Program-made: the position numbers and the translations under genes | Part shown: piece by piece, positions 12,285 through 24,118 of the stretch | Numbering within the stretch: the first letter of the stretch is position 1 | Layout of the letters: each line of letters begins with the position of its first letter | Notes under the pieces: model-generated | Database searches by the model: none | What the model saw: the letters and a program-made list of their open reading frames with translations, nothing else | What the model was told of the DNA's origin: nothing | NCBI RefSeq assembly: GCF_004337985.1 | Contig: NW_021940918.1 | Span: forward strand, 1,054,001 to 1,118,000 | Length of the DNA: 64,000 bases | Direction: 5' to 3' | DNA from: Pyricularia pennisetigena | Taxonomy: Eukaryota > Ascomycota > Sordariomycetes > Magnaporthales > Pyriculariaceae

Positions 12285-14669
12285 CTAGTCCTCGTAGTAC
12301 TCCCACGGCCCCAGCTGAACGGGATTATCACTAAAGACCTCGACGACCGTCGGAGCAGCAACGCAAGTAGCGGCCGCGCCGTTGCCCTTGCCGCCTCCCA
12401 TCTGCTCGATCACGACCCAGAGCCCACCCTCGCGCTGGGCCAGGCCCGGGTCAACATCCACCTCGAGGGTGCGCGCGCCGCGTGCGGCGTCGACAAACTC
12501 GTGTGTATCGCCGCCGCTGAAGGCGAGCTCGCGGCGGTGGGCATTGATGCCGACCTCGAGGCGCACACGCACGGCGTCGACTCCACCGGAGCGGGGTGCC
12601 ACGGCGACGCTGAGCCGGGTGAGACGTGACACGATGACTGGCGCGCGGTGGCCGCGGGCGTCGCTTGAGTCCTGATCATCCTGGGCCGTCGTGGTGGCCC
12701 TGTAACGGGCGGGTGGAAGTTGGGGAACAGGGGGTAGAGCGGTGCGCAGGCGCCCAGCGGCCGCACCGGTGCGGGCGGCCGGAACCACAGCGACGGGGCC
12801 GTCAGGTGCCGAGGATCCAATCTCAAGAGTGTACGATGCCAGCTGCCCAGGCTCAAATGTAGAGAGTACAACGATATATGTGCCCGGTTGGAGGAACGAG
12901 GCTCCGCCGGCGGCCGTAGAAGCAGGACACGAGCGTGAGACTGCACATAAGGCGCTCCCACGACGGTACTCGCCGCTCGACGCCACAATCTCACGAGCGG
13001 TCCCGCTGGCCGCTACGCCCGTGCCTGACCAAAGGAGGTCCACGTGCAGCGGCAGGTCCTGGTTGTCTGTGCAAAGAAGAAGTGATATGGCGGTGGGCGT
13101 GGTGACTTTGATCGAGTATTGCGGGTTTGAAAGGTATGTGGGTTCTGCGCCGTTGCCCCCTGCGGAGCGCCGCGTCCATGATCCAGTTATTGTGGTGTAG
13201 TGGGCATGTTCGGGATCCGCCTTGCTCACCTCAAGCGGCGAGCGGCTGAAGAAGGAGAGGCTAAAGTTGTATTTGGGCAATGGAAGGCTGGACTGCGCGA
13301 CCGCAAGTGTATAACGCTCTCCTTTTTTGGCTTTAAAGCGTAGAAGTGTTTGCGGGCTGTCCACAAACGGCTGTTTTTGAAGCCACCGGGGACGATCAGG
13401 CAACTGTATACGGCTGCCGTCTGTGTTGGAGAAGAGGAATAGGGACATGAAACCGAGAGAATCTGGAAGACTCGTTGATCTACGAGCTGGAGATGTGGAT
13501 AAGCGGTTTCGAGTGATTCTAAGCTCCTCGTCATGGAAATGGCGGTCCAACAATGCCCACACTGTGCCGTCAGCCTGAGCGCAGACAGAATACTGAGGGT
13601 TCCGTGCGAAAGAGTTGGCTAGCATGGGGTCCGGTATATCCCAAGTGAAATGATGATCCTGGCGGTGGCTGAACAACGAAGGGTTCCAGTTGAGGTAGAG
13701 TGATTCAAAGTTCTGGATGATGTCCTCGAACGAGATCCAAAATGTTCCCGTCATTCCATCCGTGCAATACGTCGGGGAGTTTCCTGCTGGAGAGTTCGGT
13801 GTCGTTTTCGGTTCCAACACGGCCGAGGAGCCGACCCCTTTCCAGATGAGACCGTCACACCAGGGATTCTTGACCAGCATGCGACGTACCCCGTTCTCTA
13901 CTCGCACATCCATAACTGCATAGTCATGTTCGCCAGCGAGCCCGAGTGCCTCCTCCTCCTCGTTTGACAGCCTCCCCGTGCCAAGAGTCACAACGACGTG
14001 GCCACGGTCGTACCCATCTTTGATTCGAGCCCAGCTTTGGTCTGGCTCCGTATCCTCGTGAAGGAAGATCTGCTCGGGTATCCAGCCGGTGAGAACCCAG
14101 AGATCAGTGCCCGAGTTGCTTCCTGGAAAGTCGTAGCCACCACCCCTTATTTTGAGGTAAGCCTTCTCCATCAGGGCAGGCCAGATAAGCTGAGGGTTTT
14201 TTCTGTCCACCACAAAAAGGGTACGGGATGTGCGGGAGGCAGGGAGGCGATCATCGATAGTAACGTGTCTGAAGCAGCCATTGAAGTTCATCTTGAATAC
14301 ATATTTGCCATTCTCAGACATAAGCGGTGTCGAACTGGTCGCGTCGAAGGGGTACATCAGATCGGCAAGCAGTGGGCTTTCTCTGCAACTGAGGTGCTTC
14401 ATGGCAGCGCATAAACTGGCAACGACACTGCAGTCGGTTGTGATGTCCTGCACCAAATCGTTGTCTGTAGCAGATCTTTGCATCAATGTTGACGGCAGTT
14501 TATGTGCAGTATTGTTCCCGCCGTCGCCAGTTCTGCTCGGTAATGAAAACATCTCAGAGGGCCTTCTCCATCCAGCAAAGATCTCTCGCTGCCGGGGAGA
14601 GAGACAGAACTCGGACTCGTCTCTGGGTAATTCCGGAAGCTGTTAGCTCGAACGAAGATGTCAAGATGT

Positions 14670-14732
<63 letters not shown>

Positions 14733-15273
14733 TCGGACAGCGTAAGGTCTTTCTTACTGGTACAATATGCCATCGTCTGCCAGTTTAAAATTATTAGCAG
14801 ATGGCGGGGCCTCCCAGGGCGGAAAGACATGGCCGTGCAGGCGAGAAGAGCGTAGGATGATGGTTTTCTCTGACGTAGGAAGGCGACGAGACTGTCCAGG
14901 TGCCACAGGACGACTCTGTGGCGAGGGGCCTTTCTTAAGCTGTTCGGCGTAAGCAAGTAGTTCCTTCAACTTGCGTCTCAAGCGTGTCTTCTCTGACGGA
15001 GACGAGGCATGGTCGACAGCTTGAAAACATGCTTCAGCAGCAGCTATTGCATTTTTCAAGGCTTCTGAATTAGTGCTGGCTCTACGGGCCAACCGCTCGA
15101 ATTCCTGAAAAGGACCCATACTGTAAGTCACTGGACAATGCACTACCTTGCGTACCTTGCCGACGTATATATGCAAGCAGGTCGATTAAGGTAAATAATA
15201 AATCATAAACAATGCCTGCCGGTACTGGCTGTGATAGGGCTATTTGTTTGCTTACCAATGATTTTGCTTCCAT
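12285..15273 (-). CDS. palB: Calpain-like cysteine protease PalB/Rim13 of the ambient-pH pathway
   Basis: Three exons on the minus strand: 15273-15256, 15104-14758, 14622-12285; 900 aa. PalB/Rim13 is the presumed signalling protease that, with ESCRT-III proteins, cuts the zinc-finger factor PacC/Rim101 at alkaline pH. N-terminus (1-75) is an MIT domain built across exons 1 and 2 (EFERLARRASTNSEALKNAI, KLKELLAYAEQLKKG). Exon 2 joins exon 3 as GILYQ/DESEFCLSP followed by REIFAGWRRPSEMFSLPS. The calpain core has catalytic Cys in TTDCSVVASL, His in AGEHDYAVMDV and Asn in VKNPWCDGLIWKG. C2-like domains follow to the end. Length suits the family (about 800-900 aa). The intron between exons 2 and 3 (135 bp) contains a run of 59 T (plus strand). 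The 18-nt first exon is inferred from the fit of the MIT helix; moderate certainty for that exon only. Confidence 0.92.
14673..14731. repeat. T(59) homopolymer inside palB intron
   Basis: Uninterrupted T run on the plus strand (A run in the palB transcript), fully inside the 135-bp intron 14623-14757. It makes up more than 40 percent of the intron. Confidence 0.9.
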
Positions 15274-16696
15274 GATCTCTGCTCAATTAGTTTCCAATAG
15301 CAGCACTAAATAAGTGTTGGGTCTGGAAAACGTCTGTTATACAAAACCAGAACTCTATGGTACCCAAGCAAGTCCGACTGTTCCGGTAATTTGCTTCAAG
15401 TTCTTTTTTTGCAAGGCAGGCTTGAAAATGATAGCAAATCACTCGCCGGAAAAAAAGAACAAGAACAGGGCTTCTTTTGTCTCGTCTCCTCTCTTTTCTT
15501 ATGATCTGAAAGCCTTCCCCCGAAGCAAGTTCAAAGTTCCAATCTCACGCCGACAAGCAGGCATAGTAAAAACAAGCAGACCCGGCCGCACAGGGTGAGG
15601 AGGCGATGGGGGCGACGAACAAACAAACAAACAAAAAAAAAATTCTTCGTCAGTACGATGTTGACAATATAATATCTTCAAGTCGAAACAATCAAATGAA
15701 ATGGTTGTACAGCCGGACGTCGCTCACTACATGACTGTCCATGAACCAAGTCGGGCTTGCGTGTCTTCCACTCGCGGCACATCGGATATGGTCCTTTTGT
15801 GGGTACGCACTACATCCAACAACGCATAAATTTGGGCTCCCAAGACTGCAGGCGGATGGATAGTCAGTCCGTTCTGGCGGCGCGTTTTGCCGGGCTGGCT
15901 GAAAGACAGTACCGCAGCGAGTCGATTTGGGTTGATTGCTTGGGTTTGAGGTTTTTCTCGTCCTGGGGAGCACGACATTGCGGGTATCCCCCAGCTGTTG
16001 GCGCATCCAGACTCGAACAAAACCCCTCTGTTACGTCCCGATTCGGCTTTGTATTGCCTGCCCCTCATGCGACGGTGGATGAACCACTGACTTTGATTTG
16101 GCGCCTAATGCCACCAAAGCCAGATACCCGGGCTAGGTACCTGCAGGTGGGTGCACCGCCCCCAATTGGTGGGACCACATTCTAGATTTAGCGACTCTTG
16201 CAGGAAACCTTTTATCTTGGGGCTTGCTTGGATTACAAGGTTGCCCCGGTGCCTAGAATTCAGGCGGGGAGGAGGCACGTGTCTGGTGCCGGCTTACTGT
16301 TCAATTATGTGGAAAGCAAACCACCCACACGTGCCCACCAGCCTCCCCGACGCTTGGTGCTCGGTCAGGTGTCGCGTCCTAAGATAGCGTCACCCTTAGC
16401 CGGGGGACGTTGGGCGAGTCAGAAGCCCAGGTGCAAGTCACTCCGAGACACCCTTTTGGAAACAGCCCAGCCTGGACATCAAAGAGTCGCTGGTAAGTAA
16501 AAAATTTGGACGACGTTATTGAGAGCTCATCTTGAATTGACTCGAGCTTGGAGCAGGAATCGCAAAGCACACGACTAGAATTACTTCATTATCAAACATC
16601 GCTCCTGCATCTCGACAAGTTGCCAAGCAATTCATCTGCGGCAACTAATCGAGCTCCCCCATCGCGTTCGGTTGAACCCGACGTACACCATCCAAG
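15274..16696. other. Divergent intergenic region palB / SLC35F6-like
   Basis: 1.4 kb between two divergent genes, holding both promoters. Overlapping open frames at 15692-16185 on both strands show no domain and are probably chance in GC-rich DNA. A short A tract is present at 15631-15641. Confidence 0.5.
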
Positions 16697-17895
16697 ATGG
16701 CGTCCAGAGCCATGGTCCCGTTTCTGGTGGCCATGATGTTGCTGACCGGCGTCTGCAATACGCTGTTGACAAAGTACCAAGTACGATGAACCGCAATCTT
16801 GCTATCATGATGCCTCGATCCCTCTTGGGACTTTGCTTGAACCAATGATTAATCACAATGCCACCTTCCCCTTCCACAGGACAATCAGTGCGTCCGCAAC
16901 TGCGAGGACCCTGATCCCAAGAAGCGGGTACACTTTGAACAGCCTGTGATCCAGACGGCACAAATGTTTATCGGTGAGATGGGTTGCTGGCTGGTCATCG
17001 GCCTCATGTCACTGCGAGAGCGCTACATGGCCAGGAAGCAGGCCGCCGGTTACGAGGCCGTCCGCAGCTCCGACGATGCCCCCGAAGCCGACGACGCCGC
17101 CAGCGTGCACTCTAACACGGCCCTCAATGGCTCCGGCGCTGGCAAGCCCGCCCTTGGTCATGACTCGATGCTCGCAGGCATTCGCGTCTTCCTTCTCGCC
17201 ATACCCGCCATCTGCGACATTTGCGGCACGACTCTCATGAACGCCGGTCTGCTTATGGTGGCCGCCTCTATATATCAGATGACCAGGGGTGCACTCGTCC
17301 TCTTTGTTGGCCTGTTCAGCGTCGTGTTCCTCCGCCGGAGGCTGCACCTGTTCCAGTGGCTGTCCCTGGTGGGTGTCGTCACCGGCGTGGCCATCGTCGG
17401 CCTTGCCGGTGCCATATACCCAGACAAGCCCAAGCCCGGCTCCCCGCACAGCGAGGTGGTGCCTACGTCTTCGCCCTTCCAGGTGGCCTCCACCGCCGAG
17501 GGCGGACTGGACGCCAATGCACTGCGCGCCGTCGTCGGCGTGCTCCTGATCGCAGGTGCCCAGATCTTCACCGCAACCCAGTTCGTGACCGAGGAGTGGC
17601 TTCTCGAGCGCTCGACCATCGAGCCCATCCGTGTCGTTGGCTGGGAGGGCATCTTTGGCTTTTCCGCCACCGTTCTGGGAATGATCGTCATGCATCTCGC
17701 CCTCGGCCGTACTGAAGCCGGTAAATATGGATACTTTGACATGGTTGAGGGTTGGCGGCAGGTTGTCGACAACCCCAAGGTGCTGATTTCCAGTGTCCTC
17801 ATCATGATCAGCATTGGGTAAGTTTCCAGAAGTGACATTCCTTTTTTCTCTCTTTCCTCTTCCCCCCACCCCTCGAACGGTTTTGTGCCGGCCCT

Positions 17896-17940
<45 letters not shown>

Positions 17941-18269
17941 GGGGGGGGGGGGGGGCTTGGTTTGACGCACTTAGCTAACAGCCGCTGTTCTACAATATTA
18001 GTGGATTCAACTTCTTTGGACTCTCCGTCACTCGCTCCGTCAGTGCCACTTCGCGCTCCACAATCGACACCTGCAGGACCCTCTTCATCTGGATCGTTTC
18101 TCTCGGCCTCGGCTGGGAGACGTTCAAGTGGCTGCAGGTGCTGGGCTTTGGGTTCCTGGTCTACTTCACCTTCCTCTTCAATGGCATTGTCCAGCCGCCC
18201 TTCAAATTCCTCCAAGTCGAGGAAGAGATTGAAGAGCTGCTGCCAGAGGAGCCGGTGGAGCACATTTGA
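16697..18269 (+). CDS. SLC35F6-type drug/metabolite-superfamily transporter
   Basis: Three exons: 16697-16780, 16880-17817, 18002-18269; 429 aa. It is a multi-pass membrane protein of the EamA/nucleotide-sugar-transporter-like superfamily closest to SLC35F6. First TM with the family start RAMVPFLVAMMLLTGVCNTL, then LTKYQDNQCVRNC; later ICDICGTTLMNAGLLMVAAS, YQMTRGALVLFVGLFSVVFL and HLFQWLSLVGVVTGVAIVGL are typical. About ten TM segments are visible; a Ser/Asp-rich loop lies at about residues 65-105. The last exon holds FNFFGLSVTRSVSATSRSTI and a C-terminal acidic tail (QVEEEIEELLPEE). The substrate is unknown; in animals SLC35F6 is reported in lysosome or mitochondria. The 184-bp second intron contains A(35)G(23). 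Start chosen because it gives the family N-terminus. Confidence 0.85.
17898..17955. repeat. A(35)G(23) compound homopolymer in intron
   Basis: A run of 35 A directly followed by 23 G in the second intron (17818-18001) of the SLC35F6-like gene, so a 58-nt pure purine strand. Confidence 0.9.
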
Positions 18270-18867
18270 TGAATGAAGCTCATGTGAGGTTTCCCTGCGC
18301 AAAGGTCATATCGGCATGTTGAGGCGCTATCTGGAGACCAAGGAGGTGGTGGGCTTTGAGCCATGCGTGCACTTTTAAGAGACGCACGATTTTCCTATGT
18401 TTGATTTTCTCATTTCTTCGGAATGGGCGTTCATCGGGTCAAGGGCGTTGACGGGTTTTGTAGGTTAGTTTTTTTTTTTTTTATTTTTGGCTAGATTAGC
18501 TTGATCTTGCGGTTATCATTGAGCTTTTTTTCCCTCCCCCCTTTCTGCGCTTGCAGTTCCTCTTGTATGTTCGAATTATAATCGCATTGCACAACTGAAC
18601 TAGATGTCAAATGTTCATCAGATTTGCAACTCATATTCAGATTTGAGTGAGACCTAGGTTCGTCCTAAATATTTCCGTCCTGCCCCCATTTGGTGCAGAC
18701 ATACATAGACCCCCCGCGCTTGTAATACCAAAACCATACACTGGGTATATTACTTTCAAGCTCAACGCTACGCTCGGATTATAAGATGAATAAAGAAGCT
18801 TAAGCCACCAGATCGCCCAAGGAAATAAAAACAAAACGCGAGACAAATATCACGAATACGCCAACTG
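18270..18867. other. Convergent intergenic region
   Basis: Holds the 3' ends of the transporter gene (plus) and of the LRR gene (minus). T tract at 18471-18482. No gene seen. Confidence 0.55.
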
Positions 18868-21800
18868 CTAGAAACGACGGGTCACGGACACATCCCTGCT
18901 GCTTCCCGCACTGGCAATAGCCTCCTCCAAGTCGCTCAAGCGATAAGGACTGGTAAAGACCTCGGGCTCGATGAGCGAAGAGACGACGCGCCTGCTCTGA
19001 CGACGCAACGGCCACGCCGCGTACTGCAAGACAGGCAGGCTGTCACCGTCCAACTTGTCGACGTCGAGGCCATGATCGGGCTCCGCGTTCAGCAGTATAT
19101 CCGCGACTTGGTCACCGTCGTCGACCATTTCGGCCTCCTTGCGATTGCGCGCAATGATCCTTTGGATACCCACGGCTTGTTTCGAAACCTCCAGCCTGAG
19201 GTCGCTCAAAGCCACCGTCCTCGCCGGCTCTGGTACGTTGTGGACCGCACGCTCGAGTAGACGGTCTTGTTGCTCTCTGCCAAAGGGCAGCTGCAAAATG
19301 GAGCGGTTGGACTTGAGACATCTGCGCAAGAAGAGCAGGGCTGTGAGGTTGATTTCGGACCCGCCAATGTCGAGTTGACGCAGCGCCCGGTTATCTCTTA
19401 TTCCGAGACCGAGGTCGCCGACTTCTGTGCTAAGGTTTTGGTTGCGGAGGACGAGGGTCCGCATCGTATCGTTGCGCCCAAGGCCTCTGAAGGCGCGGCC
19501 GAATCCCCGTCCCAGCTGCCCCTCGTCGAGCTTGTCGGCGTAACCCGACAAGTCGAGGACTCTGATGGAGCTGTTCTGGACGAAGAGCTGCTCCAGCGCA
19601 TCTGAAACGGCCGGTGTACAGACCGCACTGGGTAGCGGTGGCGGGGCTGTTCCCGCCAGGGAGACGTAGACGAAGCGTTTGGATACGGTGATAGCCTGGA
19701 TGAGCCGGACATATCCTTCAACTCTGTTGAACTCGATCATGTCCAAGTGCAGCCCAAAGCTCCCTTCGGAACAAAGTGCAATGGCAGACGCGAGGACTTC
19801 CACCCCTTGATCAATAGGGTTGCTATTCAAATGGATATGTAGCCCCTGAAGTCCTGAAGCTGCGTTGATAATGCGTGCGGCACCATGCCCATCAATCCCG
19901 CAGCTGTTCAGTTGTATTCGCTCGAGGCCGCCGGACGCTATTGAGAAGCCACCTTTTTGGCGTTGATCGATAGCCTTCATCTCGAGGAACGCCAGCAGTG
20001 CCTTCTCCGTATCCACTGACATCTTGTACCCTGAAATATTTATACGCTCGATGCTTTTGAATCCCCCAAGGCTCTCATATGACAAAAGATTCGTCTCGTC
20101 CTGTCCAATGACTGCGTCGGAAATATTCAAGCTGCGCAGGTCAGACATAGCATCGATAAACCTGGAAATAGTGCCAGGGGAGATGCGGCCCGTGTTTTGG
20201 GAAATGTCAAGAAGTTCAAGTGCTCTGGACTGAACCGTGAGCGCTTCGACTATAGCTGTGAGATCATGACTGGACAGGGAGCATCTCGACACGTCTAGAG
20301 CTTTTAGTTCTGTTCCAAACTGTAAGCCATCATCGCTGAAATTCCTTTGACCTAAGCCCGAGACTGAAATTCATCGTCATATCTTGTTAGCAGTCTGCGC
20401 CCTCAAGCCCAATCATTACGCTAACGAGTACTCACCTAACGCGGCAACGTCACCCGATCCCAGGCTACACCCAGCCACGATAATCCTATTGCAGGCTGTC
20501 AGACCGGCACCGATGAGGTTTATAATGGGGAATAGTATGCCTAGGTCCGGGTCTGGATGCGGTGAACGTGGGAGATCGCTAAGCGTGTCGGTCAAGTCGA
20601 TTTGCTTCAGTGAAGGCAGGCAAAATGCTAACGCGTGGATCTCCTGAGACAATACTGATCCTTTCTGCACAAGCTTGCAGAGGCTCGAGCTTATAATGTT
20701 CTCTATGAGGCAAGGGTCAATATCTCACAGGACGCATGATTGCTGAGTGAAACCCGAGACGTACCATCTGGGCTCATATAAGCCACTGATTCCGGCCGCG
20801 AACTATCAAATCTATCCCAAAGATGCCTGAGACTAACACCGCGGAACGATATGGATCCAATGAAGCGATTGTAGCGGACGGCTCTCAGCAAGGCTATCAG
20901 CTCGAGAGGCTCATATGAGGGTCTTGCGTCCCGAGGTAACAGAATACGCAACTCAGGACCAAAGCCGCCATCAAGCCGCATTTCCCAATCAACTGGTTGG
21001 CAATCGTAGGCAGCGCAGAAGGCCTTATGTGTTCTGTGGAGTCCGCCAAACTCGGTCGATGTTCCGGTTGCCACATCGATATCGACTCCTGAAGGTGGAA
21101 GCTTGTCGACCCTGAAAACCTGGGTTCTCCGAAGACTACTAGGCCAGCATGGCCTGAGGGTCTCATCTGCCTTGAGCAGTGTCTGTAATATGTGGTGGGA
21201 GAACCGGCTTGATATGTGAAGGTGTGTTGGCTTGGCTTCGAAGGGTCTTCTGCGACAATTGTCAGTGTCTAGACAATAATAAAAGAAGGAGAAATTTGAC
21301 CGGTCAATGACAGACGCGTCGTAGAGGGGGGGAGGGGGCATGAACAAACCGAAATCGTAGCTCAAACCGGTCTTCCCGTGGCGCCCAGCAGCCATTGGCA
21401 CATTCGAGATTCATGATTCCGTACTTTGCATAAGTGGTGATCAGCCCCTTATTGTCTGCTGGTCGCGCTGCTTTGATAAAATAACATAGGTTTACCCCAA
21501 TAGCAAAGTAGAAGGACTCGCTTTCGGCCCATTTCGCATTGTCAGCCAGCCTGATTCCAACGGGGAACATCTCTGGCTGCAGCAACGGATAATCTGGCTC
21601 CTCGCGTCGGGATATTTCGCAAATCCTCTCCACCACCTCATGTGCCACCCGTGGAACGCCGAAATGGGCGTCTTCCTTCTCTCTTACTGCCGCGTGGACG
21701 CTGTCCAACATCAAGTCCCTCATCGTGGGGTCTTGTGCAAAGAACTGACAAGCCCCAAAGGCAGCGAGCGAATGTGTCGACTTCCACCAGAGCTCTATGC

Positions 21801-22545
21801 CAAAATATGGCCGCGAGCTTTCGGCTCTGGACGCAGATACTAGCAACTCAATAGGTATCAACTGTGACACCTCGGGGTTCGCGGGTCGTTCAGCCTTGGA
21901 TACCGGGGTAGAGCCACCGGGGAGCATGTCCGGCGGCAGTGATGGGAACAAGGCCAGGACGTCGGCAATGCTCTTGACCTTGATGATGTAGTTGTTGGTG
22001 ACAATAACGTATGCCGATTTGCTGCGCAGGAAATGCAGCTCAAGGATGATTTTGAAGACACCTTTGACCTTCTGCAAATCCCACTGTATCCTCCCATCGA
22101 TACTGTTGGTGGAGCTCTGGGAGACTGACGTAGTCTCATGTGAGCCGGCACTGGTGGTGAAGATGGACCGGAAGGACTCTCGTCGCCCCAGCTGGCTGCC
22201 GCCATAGTCGATGGAGACGGTCCTTTGTTTTCTGAGGGTTCTTGGTAGTGGAGACACCGATTCGACGTCTGAGGTTACAAACACCGATGTCGAGGAGGCT
22301 GTTGGTGAAGATATGGGCGAGCCTAGCCCGAGAGAACGCAGAGAGTTCGCTATACTGTTCCTCTTCCCCGTCAAAGTCGATGTAGATGCCGAGGTCTGGA
22401 CTACTGGCGACGACGCGACCACTGACAGGTCCGGGACTAGGTCGGTGTCAAGCTTGGGCAAGGATGAGTCCCGTGGCCTGGCAGAAGACCTTCGCAAGCT
22501 TCCTGGAAGTGCCCGCGTATTCTTGGGGCTCCTTACTTGTTCCAT
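18868..22545 (-). CDS. Large leucine-rich-repeat protein with N-terminal PH-like region
   Basis: Four exons, minus strand: 22545-21350, 21249-20765, 20702-20436, 20363-18868; 1147 aa; all joins keep frame. Residues 1-148 are Ser/Thr-rich and disordered. Residues about 150-200 (GRIQWDLQKVKGVFKIILEL, YVIVTNNYIIKVKSIADVLA) look like strands of a PH-like fold. The second half is built of RNI-type leucine-rich repeats, for example LKALDVSRCSL, LELLDISQN, LRSLNISDAVIG, IRVLDLSGY, LRQLDIGGSEINL. A PH-like N-terminus followed by irregular LRRs recalls CARMIL-type actin regulators, and fungi have comparable uncharacterised proteins, but I do not identify a specific function. The C-terminus after the LRRs is charged and helical. 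It faces the 6.2-kb gene-poor region upstream. Confidence 0.72.
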
Positions 22546-24118
22546 GGTAGAACAAGAGTCACGGAACTAGGCTGGCAGCTTGGCGATCAAGCCCCGGGGC
22601 TTGACGGCCTCGGGAGTCCCTATCGACCTTATCTTCGTAACAAGGCCGAAGTGTGACAATACAATTGCATTGCGGTGTAACTTTGAGTCCATTTGATCAG
22701 CTGCTGATCGGAAGGCACGAGGCTGGACTGATCTTAGTAGCCCTTGTCAGATATAGGAAGTTGTTGTTGATTAGCCATGGGGTACGAGTTCCTTTGGGTA
22801 TGATGATGATCGGCAACTCTTGTCGAGGGTTTTGTTCTGCTTTGCGTCGTTAACCAGCCTAGAAAAAAAGTTCGTGGTTTTTTTTTCTGGATCGCGAGAC
22901 GGAATGAAGTTGGAGAAAGCTACATGCGCATTCACGGTGAGCCGCAAACAATTTTTTTTGTTTTTTGTTCCATGCACAGTTACCATCAGCGAGGTAGCTA
23001 TGATATCAACTTGATTTGTTGGCAACCAATGAGAGGCCACAGGATCATAGTCGTACCTTACCTCCCCAATTGGAAGCACAGGAACCTATCAAATCAATGG
23101 CAGAGCTGCCGGACTGCCGGGGTCTTTGGGGTGAAAGGGCTTTATACGAGAGAACATTGTTGCATTCCCCGAACTGCTCCGACTAGGAGTTCCGACTATG
23201 AGCAGTTGTATGCCGTGTGAAGCATGCACCTGTTCAACATCTTGCTTATTATCTAGCTTTGATGGGTACCACAGCTGGTACTTCCTACTTGGCGAGCCTC
23301 CGTGGAGTTTTTATCGTTATTCAATTTCACGACACCTGATGACACCGAGATACCAGTAACGTGCCTGGGAGGATAAACTGGCCTCTGTGCCGCTTCAACC
23401 TTAGTAAAAGCGAAACTGGTGAGATATTGATGAATTATGCATGCTAGTTGCAGTATTCCCACAACTCATGTGCCCAAGTATACTATCAACAATCATTTTG
23501 AAATGTATGACGTAGTAGTGGCAGTGATAAGATGTGGCTATGTTAATTGTGGCTGGTATTGAGATCACCACAATCCCCAATAAACGTACAGCCCCTTGGG
23601 AATTACTACCTTTACCTGCCCAGCTCTCCTCGGTAAGGATCATCCATTGCTGCCTATGGTTACCCATATCTGGACCGACCCCATAGAAAATAAACATAAA
23701 ACATTCTCTCAAAATATCCATCCATGGCTTTGTTTTCCCCATGCCACGTTTTCTGACATCAACTGTCATCAAAGTGAGAACATGGTATGCGGCTATAAAT
23801 ATAGTGGCGGTGACAGATAGTGGTTCGGATCATGGATCATGATTTTCATCTGCTGATGTGCATACCATGTCAATTACGTAGTGACTAGGCGTGTGGTAAA
23901 AGATTGATTACCTTGGTTGTCTAACCAGCGTCTCTTGATCAGTCAAGGTGAGTGCTTATTGCAGCTACAACACTCACTCCCAAGCTCTTCACAGCCTCGT
24001 CGTTTCAGACACAATCAACATATCACACTTTGCACAGCATTGATCCAGTCGGTATCAGGTGTGGGAAAATAACGTCAAAGCAGCCCAGCCTGAGGGAAAG
24101 GAGCTTAGTCACAGACTC

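Noticed and set aside
15692..16185. Overlapping frames in the palB / transporter gap
   Set aside because: No domain, and both strands are open by GC content; treated as intergenic.
17009..17899. 296-codon open frame antisense to the SLC35F6-like gene
   Set aside because: Lies fully opposite a clear membrane protein; composition (Gly, Glu, Asp, His rich) is the usual shadow of a GC3-rich coding strand.
22695..22709. 15-nt palindrome GATCAGC-T-GCTGATC upstream of the LRR gene
   Set aside because: Short enough to occur by chance; no second copy or flanking structure seen.
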